Positions 26,857 through 38,061 of a DNA stretch of 64,000 bases are shown here, one piece after another. The stretch lies in the NCBI RefSeq assembly GCF_025398735.1, contig NZ_CP104694.1, positions 5,917,465 to 5,981,464 on the forward strand, given 5' to 3'. The stretch's first letter is position 1. The number at the start of each line of letters is the position of its first letter. A program made the position numbers and the translations under genes. This DNA comes from Tahibacter amnicola (GTDB taxonomy: Bacteria > Pseudomonadota > Gammaproteobacteria > Xanthomonadales > Rhodanobacteraceae). The notes under the pieces were generated by a model that made no database searches, was not told the origin of the DNA, and worked only from the letters and a program-made list of their open reading frames with translations.

Positions 26857-27297
26857 TTAGCGCTTGGGTTCCTGCGGCGGCTGGCCCATCAGACCGACTT
26901 TCGGCACGCCGGCGCGCTGCAGCAGCGCCATGGCGTCGTACACCTTCGAGTACTGCACCTGGCCGTCGCCGGCCACGTACACCGTCAACTTCGGATTCTG
27001 CTTCGCGAAGGCTGAAAACTTGTTCAACAGACCGGCCTCGTCGATTTCTTCGCGCGGCGCATTCGGGATGGTCAGGTACAGCTTGCCCTGGGCATCGATG
27101 CTGACGACGAAGGGATCCTTCTGCACGTTGAGGGTCTTGGCCACTTCCGATTCGGGCAGCTCGATGTCCACGCCCAGGTTCAACAGCGGCGCCGTCACCA
27201 TGAAAATGATGAGCAGCACCAGCATGACGTCAATGTACGGGACGACGTTGATGTCGGCCTTGAGCTTCTTGCGTTTGCGACGGTGATTGGAATGCAT
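26857..27297 (-). CDS. tolR: Tol-Pal system protein TolR
   Basis: TolR is the ExbD-like inner-membrane partner of TolQ in the proton-driven motor. Basic N-terminus MHSNHRRKRKKLKADINVVP is followed by the single helix YIDVMLVLLIIFMVTAPLL, whose Asp is the essential channel residue. The periplasmic part has VDIELPESEVAKTL and VYVAGDGQVQYSKVYDAMAL, as usual. The length is 146 aa. It lies 41 bases downstream of tolQ. Confidence 0.95.
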   Translation of the reverse strand: MHSNHRRKRKKLKADINVVPYIDVMLVLLIIFMVTAPLLNLGVDIELPESEVAKTLNVQKDPFVVSIDAQGKLYLTIPNAPREEIDEAGLLNKFSAFAKQNPKLTVYVAGDGQVQYSKVYDAMALLQRAGVPKVGLMGQPPQEPKR

Positions 27298-27338
27298 TCA
27301 GGACCTCCAACGCAGGGCGGACGGGCGCAGGGTTGCGC

Positions 27339-28019
27339 TCATTCGTCGATATGCGCCTGGCGCTGCAGGATCGAGGAGAACTCCTCGGTGAAGGTGTCGA
27401 AGCGGTTGGCAACGCGGTCGACCTTGTTCGAGTAGCGGTTGTACGCCCACGAAGCCGGGATAGCCGCCACCAGACCCATCGCCGTGGCGACCAGGGCTTC
27501 GGAAATACCCGGCGCCACCATGGCGATCGTTGCTTCCTTGACCGTCGCCAGGCCCTGGAAGGCCGACATGATGCCCCACACGGTGCCCAGCAGGCCCACG
27601 TAGGGGCTGATCGAACCAACGTTGGCGAGGAATTCGAGGTTGGCTTCCAGGCGGTCCAGTTCGCGCGCCTGGGCCACGCGCATGGCACGCTGGGCGCCTT
27701 CGAGCATGGTGCGCGGATCCAGGCCGCGCCGCTGGCGCAGACGGGCGAATTCGCGGAAACCGGACTCGAAAATGCTCTCGATCCCGCTGATCTGGTCGCC
27801 GCGGCCGGTCACTTCCCGGAACAGGGCCGCCAGGTCCGCGCCGGACCAGAAACGTTCCTCGAACTCGTTCGCGCTGCCGAGCGCACCTTTGAGCATCGTG
27901 TGCTTGCGGAAGATGATCATCCACGAGAGGAAGGAAAACAGCAGCAGCGCGATCATCACGAGCTTGACGAACCAGCTCGCGTGGATAACCAGGTTCAACA
28001 GATCGATTTCGCCGGTCAT
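27339..28019 (-). CDS. tolQ: Tol-Pal system protein TolQ
   Basis: TolQ is the ExbB/MotA-like proton-channel protein. The first membrane helix is HASWFVKLVMIALLLFSFLS near the N-terminus. The cytoplasmic loop contains FRKHTMLKGALGSANEFEER and the two further helices appear in NVGSISPYVGLLGTVWGIMS and GLVAAIPASWAYNRYSNKVD, the conserved ExbB-family pair. The 226 aa length matches E. coli TolQ (230). The start is two bases after the ybgC stop. Confidence 0.96.
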   Translation of the reverse strand: MTGEIDLLNLVIHASWFVKLVMIALLLFSFLSWMIIFRKHTMLKGALGSANEFEERFWSGADLAALFREVTGRGDQISGIESIFESGFREFARLRQRRGLDPRTMLEGAQRAMRVAQARELDRLEANLEFLANVGSISPYVGLLGTVWGIMSAFQGLATVKEATIAMVAPGISEALVATAMGLVAAIPASWAYNRYSNKVDRVANRFDTFTEEFSSILQRQAHIDE

Positions 28020-28021
28020 GC

Positions 28022-28429
28022 TCAGGGTGTCTCCACAAACAAATCGTCAGGAATGGGGCGCGGCCGGAAACGGATCGCATCGAGGCAGGCAGCGCGCACG
28101 CGCGCCTGGACCAGCAGACTGGCGTCGGCCTCTCGCAGGATCTGTTGCTGGAACACCAGGCTGGCGCCCCGGCGCTCGGTCAATGCCACGGTGACACGCA
28201 GCACATCATCGAGCCGGGCCGGCTTGAGAAAGCCGATCGTCAGGTCGCGCACCACGAAAACCACGCTATTGTCGGCGCGCAGGCGCTCCTGCTCAATCCC
28301 TCGTGCGCGCAGGAATTCGCTGCGGGCGCGCTCCAGGAAACGCAGGTAGCTGGCGTGGTAGGTGACGCCGCCGGCATCGGTGTCTTCCCAGTAAACCCTT
28401 ATGGGCCAAGAAAATTCCGTCACGGACAC
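28022..28429 (-). CDS. ybgC: Tol-Pal associated acyl-CoA thioesterase YbgC
   Basis: YbgC is a hot-dog fold thioesterase usually heading the tol-pal operon. The signature VYWEDTDAGGVTYHASYLRF contains the catalytic Asp, and LERARSEFLRARGIEQERL follows as in the family. FVVRDLTIGFLKPARLDDVL and SLVFQQQILREADASLLVQA are the expected strands. The length is 135 aa. It starts the ybgC-tolQ-tolR-tolA-tolB-pal-cpoB series, 121 bases downstream of ruvB. Confidence 0.94.
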   Translation of the reverse strand: MSVTEFSWPIRVYWEDTDAGGVTYHASYLRFLERARSEFLRARGIEQERLRADNSVVFVVRDLTIGFLKPARLDDVLRVTVALTERRGASLVFQQQILREADASLLVQARVRAACLDAIRFRPRPIPDDLFVETP

Positions 28430-28550
28430 GCTGCCACCCTCCTGGCTGGTGCTGCTTCCCGGTCGGGGAGGCTACCTGCCCGGGGCTGAACGAGAATCAA
28501 CACGGATTTCCGGCGCGTCCCGGCGCCGCCGGACCAGCCCTGTTCCGCGC

Positions 28551-29591
28551 TCATGGGACCGGGTCGAACAGATCGCCGGGCGCATCGGGGCGACGCGGCG
28601 GCTTCAGGCCGAAATGCTGGTAGGCCTTGGACGTCACCATGCGCCCGCGCGCGGTGCGGATCAGGAAGCCCTGCTGGATCAGGTAAGGCTCGAGCACGTC
28701 TTCGATCGTGCCCCGCTCTTCCGAGAGCGCGGCAGCCAGTGACTCGGCACCGACGGGGCCGCCATCGAAACTCTCCATGATCGTGCGCAGGAGCCGCCGG
28801 TCGAGGGCATCAAAACCTTCCGGGTCCACCTTGAGCATTTCCATCGCGGCCTGGGCGGTCGCCAGCGTGATCATGCCGTCGCCCCGCACCTGGGCGTAGT
28901 CGCGCGCACGGCGCAGGAGCCGATTGGCGATACGTGGCGTACCGCGCGAACGCCGGGCGATCTCCGCCGCACCGGCGGGATCACAGGCAATGTCGAGAAT
29001 TCGCGCCGAGCGGCGCACGATCGCCGTCAGCTCCTCCGGCGTATAAAATTCCAGTCGTTGCACAATACCGAAGCGGTCGCGCAGAGGGCTGGTCAGCAGA
29101 CCCGCACGCGTCGTCGCACCGATCAACGTGAAGGGCGGCAGATCCAGCTTGATCGAGCGTGCGGCGGGCCCCTCGCCGATCATGATGTCGATCTGGAAGT
29201 CTTCCATCGCCGGGTAGAGCACTTCCTCGACCACCGGCGACAGGCGGTGGATTTCATCCACGAACAGCACGTCGCGCGGCTGCAGATTGGTCAGCAATGC
29301 CGCCAGGTCGCCGGCGCGCTCGATCACCGGGCCCGAGGTGGTGCGCAGGTTCACGCCCATTTCGTTGGCGATCACGTGCGAGAGCGTCGTCTTGCCAAGA
29401 CCGGGCGGCCCGAAGATCAGCACGTGATCGAGCGCTTCGCCGCGCCGCGTCGCTGCCTCGATATAGATGCCCAGCTGCTCGCGTGCCGCCTGCTGGCCGA
29501 GATAGTCATGCAGGCGTTGCGGCCGGATGCTGGCTTCCAGCGCATCGTCTTCGCGACTGGCAGCTGGCGTGACTACGCGATGTTCGTTCAT
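28551..29591 (-). CDS. ruvB: Holliday-junction branch-migration helicase RuvB
   Basis: RuvB is the AAA+ motor of the RuvAB complex. Walker A is [19 protein letters not shown], Walker B is [40 protein letters not shown] is sensor 1 and arginine-finger region. The C-terminal winged helix contains [20 protein letters not shown] and [19 protein letters not shown]. The start [20 protein letters not shown] is consistent with relatives, and the length of 346 aa is normal. It is separated from ruvA by kup, as in related Xanthomonadales. Confidence 0.97.
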   Translation of the reverse strand: MNEHRVVTPAASREDDALEASIRPQRLHDYLGQQAAREQLGIYIEAATRRGEALDHVLIFGPPGLGKTTLSHVIANEMGVNLRTTSGPVIERAGDLAALLTNLQPRDVLFVDEIHRLSPVVEEVLYPAMEDFQIDIMIGEGPAARSIKLDLPPFTLIGATTRAGLLTSPLRDRFGIVQRLEFYTPEELTAIVRRSARILDIACDPAGAAEIARRSRGTPRIANRLLRRARDYAQVRGDGMITLATAQAAMEMLKVDPEGFDALDRRLLRTIMESFDGGPVGAESLAAALSEERGTIEDVLEPYLIQQGFLIRTARGRMVTSKAYQHFGLKPPRRPDAPGDLFDPVP

Positions 29592-29690
29592 GGGCGGACC
29601 CGGCGGTACAGGCGAACTATTATGGCCCGGAAGTCACCTCGACGACCGGACCCATGGCACGCCGCCGGCGCGCAGCGCACGGGACAGCAC

Positions 29691-31583
29691 TCAGATTTCG
29701 ATTTGCGTACCCAGCTCGACCAGGCGGTTGCCCGGAATCTGGAAGAACGCCGTGGCTGACATGGCATTGCGTTGCAGGAACGCGAACAGCTTGTCGCGCC
29801 ACAGCGGCATGCCGGGGCGGTCGGTCGCGACGATGCTTTCACGACTCAGGAAGAAGGTCGTGTCCATCATGTCGAACTCCAGCCCCGCGGAACCGCAGCG
29901 CGACAGCATGTCCGGCACGTCGGGATCTTCGGCAAAGCCGTAGCGCAGGGTCAGCTGATAGAAGCCGTTATCCATCGGCACCATCTCGATACGCTCCTCC
30001 GGTTCGGCGGTAGGCGTCTCCAGCCACTCGACGGTAAGCATGACGTTGCGCTCGTGCAGCACCTTGTTGTGCTTGAGGTTGTGCAGCAACGCATGCGGCA
30101 CGGCGTCCAGCTGGGCGGTAAGGAATACCGCGGTGCCTGGCACGCGCAGCGGCGGGTGGTCGGTGATGGTCTCGACGAACGGCTTGAGGGCGAGGCCACC
30201 CTGCCTGAGCTCGCGCAGGACGAGGTCGCGGCCGCGCCGCCAGGTCGTCATGACGGTGAACACGACCACGCCCAGCACCAGCGGGAACCAGCCGCCGTGT
30301 TCGATCTTGTCGGCATTGGCACCCAGGAAGGCGAAATCCACCGCGAGGAACAGCGCGCCCAGCAGGGCCACGTTGTGCCGCTGCCAGCCCCAGATGCGCC
30401 GCGCAACGATCACCACCAGCACGGTATCGATCGCCATCGTTCCGATCACGGCGATGCCATAGGCCGCGGCCAGCTGCGTCGACGAACGGAAGCCGATCAC
30501 CACCGCCAGCGTCAGCACCAGCAACAGCCGGTTGATCCAGGGCAGGTAGATCTGGCCGATCGTCTCGCGCGAGGTATGCGTGATCTCCATGCGCGGCAGG
30601 TAGCCCAGCTGGATCGCCTGGCGCGTGACCGAGAACGCGCCGGAAATCACAGCCTGCGACGCAATCACCGCCGACACCGTAGCCAGAGCGATCATCGGAT
30701 ACAGCAGCGGTGCCGGGACCAGCAGGTAGAACGGATTGGTGGCGGCCTCCGGATCGGCCAGCAACAGCGCGCCCTGCCCCATGTAGTTGATCGTCAGTGC
30801 CGGCAGCACGAAGGCGAACCAGGCACGGCGGATCGGCTTCTTGCCGAAATGCCCCATGTCGGCATACAGGGCCTCGGCGCCGGTCAGCGCAAGGATTACC
30901 GTACTCAGCGCGAAAAAGGCCGCTTTTCCGTTGTCCAGGAAAAACTGCACGGCGTACATCGGGTTGAGCGCCATCACGACCTGCGGCGTCTTGAAAACCT
31001 GCAGCAGGCCCAGCACCGCGATCGTCACGAACCAGAGCGCCATGATCGGCCCGAAGACGGTGCCGACCTTGGCCGTCCCTCGGCGCTGGAACGAAAACAG
31101 GATCAGCAGCACGACCACCGAGACCGGCACCACGTAGTGCCCCAGTGCAGGAGCGGCCACCTTGAGGCCTTCCACCGCACTGAGCACCGAGATGGCGGGC
31201 GTGATCACGCTGTCGCCGAAGAAAAGCGCGGCGCCGAACAAGCCCAGTACGACAATCCACCAGCGCGCCCGGGCACTCGACTGAACGCCGCGATGCGCCA
31301 GGGCCGTCAGCGCCATGATGCCGCCCTCGCCCTTGTTGTCGGCTGCCATGATGAAGGTGGCGTACTTGACCGACACGACGAGAATCTGCGCCCAGAAAAT
31401 CAGCGACAGGACGCCCAGCACGTTGCCCGGCGTCACGGCGACGCCGTGCGCACCGAAGGTTTCCTTCATCGTGTAGAGCGGGCTGGTGCCGATGTCACCG
31501 TAGACCACGCCCACTGCGCCGAGGGCGACAGCAATGAGTTTCTTGGAATGGTCGTTCGAATCGCCAGTGGTCATGGTCGTCAC
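29691..31583 (-). CDS. kup: Low-affinity potassium transporter Kup
   Basis: Kup/TrkD mediates proton-coupled potassium uptake. The N-terminal signature ALGAVGVVYGDIGTSPLYTM is diagnostic. About twelve membrane helices follow, with EGGIMALTALAHRGVQ, FFGDSVITPAISVLSAVEGL and GAEALYADMGHFGKKPIRRA as family blocks. The last 180 residues form the soluble C-terminal domain, with TAVFLTAQLDAVPHALLHNL, RYGFAEDPDVPDML and TTFFLSRESIVATDRPGMPL. The length is 630 aa. MTTMTTG offers two ATGs nine bases apart; the first is used. It sits between ruvA and ruvB on the same strand. Confidence 0.96.
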   Translation of the reverse strand: MTTMTTGDSNDHSKKLIAVALGAVGVVYGDIGTSPLYTMKETFGAHGVAVTPGNVLGVLSLIFWAQILVVSVKYATFIMAADNKGEGGIMALTALAHRGVQSSARARWWIVVLGLFGAALFFGDSVITPAISVLSAVEGLKVAAPALGHYVVPVSVVVLLILFSFQRRGTAKVGTVFGPIMALWFVTIAVLGLLQVFKTPQVVMALNPMYAVQFFLDNGKAAFFALSTVILALTGAEALYADMGHFGKKPIRRAWFAFVLPALTINYMGQGALLLADPEAATNPFYLLVPAPLLYPMIALATVSAVIASQAVISGAFSVTRQAIQLGYLPRMEITHTSRETIGQIYLPWINRLLLVLTLAVVIGFRSSTQLAAAYGIAVIGTMAIDTVLVVIVARRIWGWQRHNVALLGALFLAVDFAFLGANADKIEHGGWFPLVLGVVVFTVMTTWRRGRDLVLRELRQGGLALKPFVETITDHPPLRVPGTAVFLTAQLDAVPHALLHNLKHNKVLHERNVMLTVEWLETPTAEPEERIEMVPMDNGFYQLTLRYGFAEDPDVPDMLSRCGSAGLEFDMMDTTFFLSRESIVATDRPGMPLWRDKLFAFLQRNAMSATAFFQIPGNRLVELGTQIEI

Positions 31584-31619
31584 AAGGTTGCGCGATAGTC
31601 GCGGCGAGGGAAGGAAAGA

Positions 31620-32216
31620 TCAGCGCAAGGCAGCGCGGAGCGCCTTGCGGATGATGGCTTCGGACGTATCGCCGGGCGCCGCGGCGTCTTTTACCAGTCG
31701 GGTCACTTCGGCCGGCTTGTAGCCCAGTTGCTGCAGCGCGACCGTCGCCTCGGCCACGGGGTCGTGCGCAACCGCGCCACCGACCGGCAGACCGATCGCC
31801 ACGGGGCCGCCGATGCCGTCGACCCGGTCACGCAGCTCAACCACCATGCGTTCGGCGGTTTTCTTGCCGATACCCGGGATGCGCGTGAGCGCGGCGATAT
31901 CGCCGGTCTGCACCAGTCGGGCAAACTCCTCGACCGTCACGCCGCTGAGCACGGCCAGGGCGATCTTCGCACCGATGCCGCTCACCTTCTGTACCGTGCG
32001 GAACAGGCTGCGCTCGGCTTCGCGCAGGAAACCGTAGAGGTTCACGGCATCTTCCTTGACGGCGTAGTGCACGCACAGCGTCACCTCCCGGCCGGTTTCG
32101 GGAAGATCGTAAAAAGTGGACATCGGTGCCTCCAGCTCGTAGCCGACGCCGTTCACATCCACCAGCAACCAGGGCGGCTGCTTGGAAACCAGTACGCCCT
32201 TGAGTCTGCCGATCAT
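31620..32216 (-). CDS. ruvA: Holliday-junction binding protein RuvA
   Basis: RuvA tetramers bind Holliday junctions and load RuvB. The OB-fold domain starts [20 protein letters not shown]; an upstream ATG in the same frame would add MEAQA and is unlikely. Helix-hairpin-helix motifs are [18 protein letters not shown] and [20 protein letters not shown]. The C-terminal RuvB-binding domain has [20 protein letters not shown]. The length is 198 aa. Its ATG overlaps the ruvC stop in an ATGA arrangement at 32213-32216, indicating translational coupling. Confidence 0.96.
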   Translation of the reverse strand: MIGRLKGVLVSKQPPWLLVDVNGVGYELEAPMSTFYDLPETGREVTLCVHYAVKEDAVNLYGFLREAERSLFRTVQKVSGIGAKIALAVLSGVTVEEFARLVQTGDIAALTRIPGIGKKTAERMVVELRDRVDGIGGPVAIGLPVGGAVAHDPVAEATVALQQLGYKPAEVTRLVKDAAAPGDTSEAIIRKALRAALR

Positions 32217-32791
32217 CGCCTGCGCCTCCATGCGGTACGCGGTATGCCGATTCGATGCATGGTCGAGCGGGTGTGCGCATGAGCCAGGGCTATGGCCAGC
32301 GCGTCCGCCGCGTCGGCCTGGATCTTACCCGGCAATTGCAGCAATACACCCACCATGTGCTGGATCTGGGTCTTGTCCGCGCCGCCACCGCCCACGACCG
32401 CCTGTTTGATTTCCTTGGCGGCGTACTCGTTGACCGCCAGCCCGCGGTGAACGACCGCACAGATCGCGGCCCCGCGCGCCTGGCCGAGCTTGAGCGCCGA
32501 GTCGGCGTTCTTGGCCATGAACACCCGCTCGATCGCCACCTCCTGCGGCTGGTGCATCTGGATGATCTCACCCAGCTCATCGAAGATCTGCTTGAGGCGC
32601 AGGGCAAAATTCTCGTTCGCCGTCAGACTCAGGGTGGCATGAAAGACATGACGGGAGCGCCCTGTCGCGTCGACATCAATGATGCCCACGCCAGTTCGCT
32701 GCGAACCGGGGTCGATACCCAGAACACGCACCGGCTCGGCCAGCGGCGCCGCCGGCGCCCTGCCCCGGATACCCGGAATGACGATACTCAT
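32213..32791 (-). CDS. ruvC: Crossover-junction endodeoxyribonuclease RuvC
   Basis: RuvC resolves Holliday junctions. The catalytic Asp is in [20 protein letters not shown], followed by [20 protein letters not shown] with the catalytic Glu, [20 protein letters not shown], and [17 protein letters not shown] with the final Asp. The start is uncertain. The ATG at 32791 gives a 25-residue leader absent from most relatives; an ATG at 32821 overlapping the yebC stop, or a GTG just before RVLGID, are alternatives. yebC-ruvC-ruvA overlap or nearly so, hence one transcript. Confidence 0.94.
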   Translation of the reverse strand: MSIVIPGIRGRAPAAPLAEPVRVLGIDPGSQRTGVGIIDVDATGRSRHVFHATLSLTANENFALRLKQIFDELGEIIQMHQPQEVAIERVFMAKNADSALKLGQARGAAICAVVHRGLAVNEYAAKEIKQAVVGGGGADKTQIQHMVGVLLQLPGKIQADAADALAIALAHAHTRSTMHRIGIPRTAWRRRR

Positions 32792-32817
32792 CGGGCCAGG
32801 CTCATCGCGGCGCACGC

Positions 32818-33558
32818 TCATTCATAGGCGTCGGCCGGCAGATCCGCATTGGTGCAGACATTCTGGACATCGTCGAGATCTTCCAGCCAGTCGAGCATTT
32901 TCGCGACCGCCCGCGCCGCGTCGCCAGTCACCTGGATGACGGTATCGGCGCGAAACACGATCTCGGCGTGGTCAGGGGCGAGGCCGCCGTCGAGCATGGC
33001 CTGCCTCACCGCCTCGAAGGCCTCGGGCGCGGTGATGATCTCGATCGAGGCATCGTCCGGATGGACGAGGACATCATCCGCCCCTGCATCGAGGGCCAGT
33101 TCCATCGCGCGGTCTTCCGAAACGCCAGGGGCGTAGGAAAGCACGCCGCGCTTGTGAAACAGGAAACTGACCGAGCCATCTGTCCCGAGATTGCCGCCGA
33201 ACTTGGCAAAGGCATGACGCACGTCAGCGACGGTGCGATTGCGGTTGTCGGTCATGCAATCGACGATGACCGCGACGCCGCCGGGCGCGTAGCCCTCGTA
33301 GCGCACCTCGTCGTAGGCGGCACCTTCAAGTTCACCGATGGCCTTCTTGATCGCGCGTTCGATGGAGTCCTTGGTCATGTTGACGGCAAGACCCTTGTCG
33401 ATCGCCATGCGCAGCCGGGGATTGCCGGACGGATCTCCGCCGCCGGCGCGGGCAGCCGTGGTGATCTCGCGGATCACCTTGGTGAAGATCTTGCCGCGCT
33501 TGGCGTCCTGAGCGCCCTTGCGGTGCTGGATGTTCGCCCACTTGGAATGTCCGGCCAT
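32818..33558 (-). CDS. yebC: YebC/PmpR-family transcription/translation factor
   Basis: The start at 33556-33558 gives the highly conserved N-terminus [20 protein letters not shown] followed by [20 protein letters not shown]. Later blocks such as [40 protein letters not shown] and [14 protein letters not shown] are characteristic. The length is 246 aa. YebC proteins are reported as DNA-binding regulators (PmpR) or, more recently, as factors easing ribosome stalling; which applies here is unknown. It heads the ruvC-ruvA cluster, and its TGA overlaps a possible ruvC start. Confidence 0.95.
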   Translation of the reverse strand: MAGHSKWANIQHRKGAQDAKRGKIFTKVIREITTAARAGGGDPSGNPRLRMAIDKGLAVNMTKDSIERAIKKAIGELEGAAYDEVRYEGYAPGGVAVIVDCMTDNRNRTVADVRHAFAKFGGNLGTDGSVSFLFHKRGVLSYAPGVSEDRAMELALDAGADDVLVHPDDASIEIITAPEAFEAVRQAMLDGGLAPDHAEIVFRADTVIQVTGDAARAVAKMLDWLEDLDDVQNVCTNADLPADAYE

Positions 33559-33762
33559 AGCGCAGCAGTGGAACGCCAACCCCGAAAAGCGCGGATCGTA
33601 CCAGAGTAGCTGTTACGCGCCGCAGGAATTCCCTGCTACCAGCCGGCTCGCTAGCACACCTGGAATCAATTTTCCCAGGAAACGTCCGCATTATTTCAAT
33701 CCCAGTCAGGTTCGGTTATGTTTCGCGCCCTTTCCGTGCCAAACGACCACCTGGGAGCTTGA

Positions 33763-34440
33763 ATGAAATTCCGTTTCATGGCGTCTGCCGTGTTTTCACT
33801 GTGCGTTTCGGGACCGCTGCTCGCGCAGCAACTGACCGAAGGCTTTGACGCCGAAGGCCTGCCGGAAGGCTGGCAGGCCCGCAACCAGAGCACCACAGTG
33901 GGCGACAACGCCAATTGCTGGAACCAGGCGGGTGACATCGAACTGTTCGCGTCCCAGGCGGGCAGCGGGCAGATGCTGGCCAACTTCCGCTGCGAGGCCG
34001 CCGATGGCGATATCAGCGGCTGGCTGCTGACGCCACAGCTGACCGGCCTGCAGAACGGCAACGTGCTGACGTTCTACACGACCAAGGCCGAAGGCTCGGA
34101 ATACGCCGATCGCCTGGAAGTGCGGCTGTGCGTGGGCGAAGGCTGCACCGCCACGGGCAGCACCGGCAGCGGCGCGGGCGACGTGGGTCAGTTCACCACG
34201 CTGCTGCTCACGGTCAACCCCACGCTCGGCGTGGGCGCGGCAAACTATCCGGAAAGCTACACCCAGTTCTCGGCCACGCTGACGGGCCTGCCGGCCGGCA
34301 CCAACACCGGCGCCATCGCATTCCGCTACTGGGTCACCAGCGGCGGCCCTACGGGCGCCAACTCCGACATCATCGGCCTGGACACAGTCAACCTGACCGA
34401 CACCACGCCAGTGTCACTGCAATCGTTCTCGGTGGAATGA
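33763..34440 (+). CDS. Exported choice-of-anchor J-like protein with PVSLQSFSVE tail
   Basis: A signal peptide (MKFRFMASAVFSLCVSGPLL, then AQQ) precedes a beta-sandwich-like domain: LTEGFDAEGLPEGWQARNQS at the N-terminus, CWNQAGDIELFASQAGSG, DISGWLLTPQLTGLQNGNVL and AIAFRYWVTSGGPTGANSDI. This FD..LP.GW ... W..TP.L pattern is that of choice-of-anchor J domains, which are often followed by C-terminal sorting signals. The protein ends NLTDTTPVSLQSFSVE; nearly the same tail ends the exported protein at 45592. The length is 225 aa. It is flanked by minus-strand genes and seems monocistronic. Confidence 0.8.
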   Translation: MKFRFMASAVFSLCVSGPLLAQQLTEGFDAEGLPEGWQARNQSTTVGDNANCWNQAGDIELFASQAGSGQMLANFRCEAADGDISGWLLTPQLTGLQNGNVLTFYTTKAEGSEYADRLEVRLCVGEGCTATGSTGSGAGDVGQFTTLLLTVNPTLGVGAANYPESYTQFSATLTGLPAGTNTGAIAFRYWVTSGGPTGANSDIIGLDTVNLTDTTPVSLQSFSVE

Positions 34441-34487
34441 CCGCGAGCTGCTGATGTTCCCGCCGCTCCGGCCTTGCGCCGGGGGCG

Positions 34488-35111
34488 TCAGGCCGGCCCG
34501 AAGTTGGCGTCGCGCAGGAAGTGCGCCGTCATGCGTGCGACGGCCGAGGAGAACAGCATGCCCGTGTGGGTCACCGGCAGCTCGCGGTGATCGGCGATAC
34601 CAGCCAGGCGCGTCTCCTCCACGCTGACGGTACCGTCGTTCGGCTTGGGCAGGCCGATGACGACGCCAAGCCCGAACGGCAGCGACCCGGCGATCACGCC
34701 GACAGCCCGCTCGCCGCGCCATTCGTCCAGCCCCTCCCGCAACAGGTCGAGGCTGCGGCCGAGCAATTGCGATCCGCCCGGCCAACGGGAGACCCCCCGC
34801 GCAGCCGCACTGCCCTTGAGCGGTGATCCCAGGCAGACCACCCGCCCCGGTGGAAGCTCACCACCCTGCCGCACCGCCTGCAAAGCCATCAGGCCGCCCA
34901 GGCTGTGCCCGACCAGATGGACAGCGGCCGCGTCATGCCGGCGCATGCGATCGGCCAGGCGCGCCGCGCTGGACGTGGCGCGGCCCGTCACGCTGGCATA
35001 TTCAAAAAGTTCTGTTGTATACCCCGATGCCTCCAGGCGGCGACGCAACGCGGACAAGGTAAATCCGCGCATCCATACGCCGTGGATCAGGATCACGTGC
35101 TCAGCGGCCAT
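34488..35111 (-). CDS. Alpha/beta hydrolase, lipase-like
   Basis: The ATG at 35109-35111 starts MAAEHVILIHGVWMRGFTLS, directly at the first strand with the HG oxyanion element. The nucleophile elbow is VHLVGHSLGGLMALQA, a GxSxG lipase motif. PGRVVCLGSPLKGSAAARGV follows, like lipases and PGAP1-type hydrolases. A His near the C-terminus (LPVTHTGMLFS) is a good candidate for the catalytic base. The length is 207 aa. No signal peptide is present, so it is probably cytoplasmic. A longer in-frame start is possible but adds non-conserved sequence. It lies downstream of aspS. Confidence 0.85.
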   Translation of the reverse strand: MAAEHVILIHGVWMRGFTLSALRRRLEASGYTTELFEYASVTGRATSSAARLADRMRRHDAAAVHLVGHSLGGLMALQAVRQGGELPPGRVVCLGSPLKGSAAARGVSRWPGGSQLLGRSLDLLREGLDEWRGERAVGVIAGSLPFGLGVVIGLPKPNDGTVSVEETRLAGIADHRELPVTHTGMLFSSAVARMTAHFLRDANFGPA

Positions 35112-35183
35112 GACAAACTCCGCGCCGGGATGTGCGTTGGGCAAGGGCCCGCACATCCCGGTCGCCATTCATGCGACGACGGA

Positions 35184-36956
<1,773 letters not shown>

Positions 36957-37043
36957 GCGTACAACTCCGAAAGGGGCGTGAATCCGCGTTGCCGCGGCGA
37001 GAAACGCCGAATCCTACGGAGGAAATTGGTGCGCTGCAAACAA

Positions 37044-37068
37044 GAAGCCCGCCTATGCGGCGGGCTTC
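37044..37068 (-). terminator. Rho-independent terminator after the DUF3011 gene
   Basis: Ten-base arms GAAGCCCGCC and GGCGGGCTTC flank a five-base loop. Read on the minus strand the hairpin is followed by TTGTTTG. It lies 22 bases after the stop of the gene at 37091 and separates it from aspS. Confidence 0.7.
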
Positions 37069-37090
37069 AGGGATACCGTGGCGGTATTGA

Positions 37091-37645
37091 TCAGTCGCGC
37101 CAGCGACGTTCGATCTTGAAAATGGCGGCACAACCGCCGTCCACCCAGACACCGGCGCGGTGGTAGCCCCAGTTGCGGCCCTCTACACAACGCGTGTTGG
37201 AAATCTGCTGCTCGATATAGACCCGGCCGCCCCGACCGACGTCCACCTGGCACAGCTGGTAGCGGAAGTCGTTACTGTCACAGCGCAGGCGGATGTCCTG
37301 GTCCCAGCCGTGGCCCGGACGCCAGCCGCCGCCATGATGATCGCCGCGGTCGTCGTCGTAGTCGCGACGGCGGCGACGCCCGGCTTCCTCGAACAGGCCG
37401 GCGCAACCCTGGTCGACCCAGAGGCCGCGCTCGTTGATGCCCCAGGTTTCGCCGCGGACGCAGCGGCTGCCGGAAAGCTGCCGGACCAGTCGCGCATCGC
37501 GCCAGTCCACCTCACAACGGTTGTAACGGTAATCCCGGCTGTAGCACTCGATGGAATCCGGAGCATAGCCCTGGGCCTTGACCTGGCCCGGACTGAACGC
37601 CGATCCCACTACCAGTGCTGCCAGGGCAAGCGTACGCGCGATCAT
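37091..37645 (-). CDS. DUF3011 exported protein with two repeats
   Basis: A signal peptide (MIARTLALAALVVGSAFSPG, then QVKAQG) precedes two copies of the DUF3011 motif. The first is CYSRDYRYNRCEVDW ... RLVRQLSGSRCVRGETWGIN ... GLWVDQGCAGLF; the second is CDSNDFRYQLCQVDV ... VYIEQQISNTRCVEGRNWGY ... GVWVDGGCAAIF. They are joined by an Arg/Asp/Gly/His-rich linker. Conserved Cys pairs probably form disulfides. Function unknown; the family is widespread in Lysobacterales. The length is 184 aa. A terminator follows. Confidence 0.9.
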   Translation of the reverse strand: MIARTLALAALVVGSAFSPGQVKAQGYAPDSIECYSRDYRYNRCEVDWRDARLVRQLSGSRCVRGETWGINERGLWVDQGCAGLFEEAGRRRRRDYDDDRGDHHGGGWRPGHGWDQDIRLRCDSNDFRYQLCQVDVGRGGRVYIEQQISNTRCVEGRNWGYHRAGVWVDGGCAAIFKIERRWRD

Positions 37646-37692
37646 GTCACCTCTCCTTTGGCCGAACGGTCGTAGTGTACGTATCGCTATCC

Positions 37693-38061
37693 TTAACGAA
37701 ATACGACCCCGTGGCCAATAGGCGGGTGACGCGCGTCGCAGCGGGCTCCGCCGGAATCAGTTCGTGCTCGCGCAGGCGGGTTTGTCGCACCCGGCGGGCG
37801 AGCAAGCACCCCGCCCGAATCGCCGGTGCTGGCCGGGCTCCCGCCGTCATTGCTGGCGAGGTTGCGCTTCTTGTCGCCGTCCTTCTTGAAGTCAGTTTCG
37901 TACCAGCCGCCACCAGCCAGCCGGAAGGCCGGCGCCGTCACGCGGCGCTGAACCGACGGCCGGGTGCAGCTGGGGCAGTCCGTCGGATCGGGGTCCGACA
38001 GCTTCTGGAGGCGGTCAAAGCGGTTGCCGCAGTCGGCACATTCAAATTCGTAGATAGGCAT
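37693..38061 (-). CDS. FmdB-family zinc-ribbon protein, C-terminus apparently frameshifted
   Basis: The start at 38059-38061 gives MPIYEFECADCGNRFDRLQK, the canonical FmdB zinc ribbon with CxxC, then DPTDCPSCTRPSVQRR with the second pair and FRLAGGGWYETDFKKDGDKK. After about residue 84 the reading frame becomes Arg/Pro-rich and runs to 37693 without family resemblance. Adding one G to the GGGG run at about 37808 instead gives a Cys-rich end (GACSPAGCDKPACASTN) and a stop at 37757-37759, exactly as in other FmdB proteins of about 100 aa. This looks like a one-base error. FmdB proteins are putative regulators of unclear role. Confidence 0.85.
   Translation of the reverse strand: MPIYEFECADCGNRFDRLQKLSDPDPTDCPSCTRPSVQRRVTAPAFRLAGGGWYETDFKKDGDKKRNLASNDGGSPASTGDSGGVLARPPGATNPPARARTDSGGARCDARHPPIGHGVVFR

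Noticed and set aside
23160-29591. Tol-Pal operon followed by queE-queC as a novel linkage
   Set aside because: This order is common in gammaproteobacteria, so it is not unusual.
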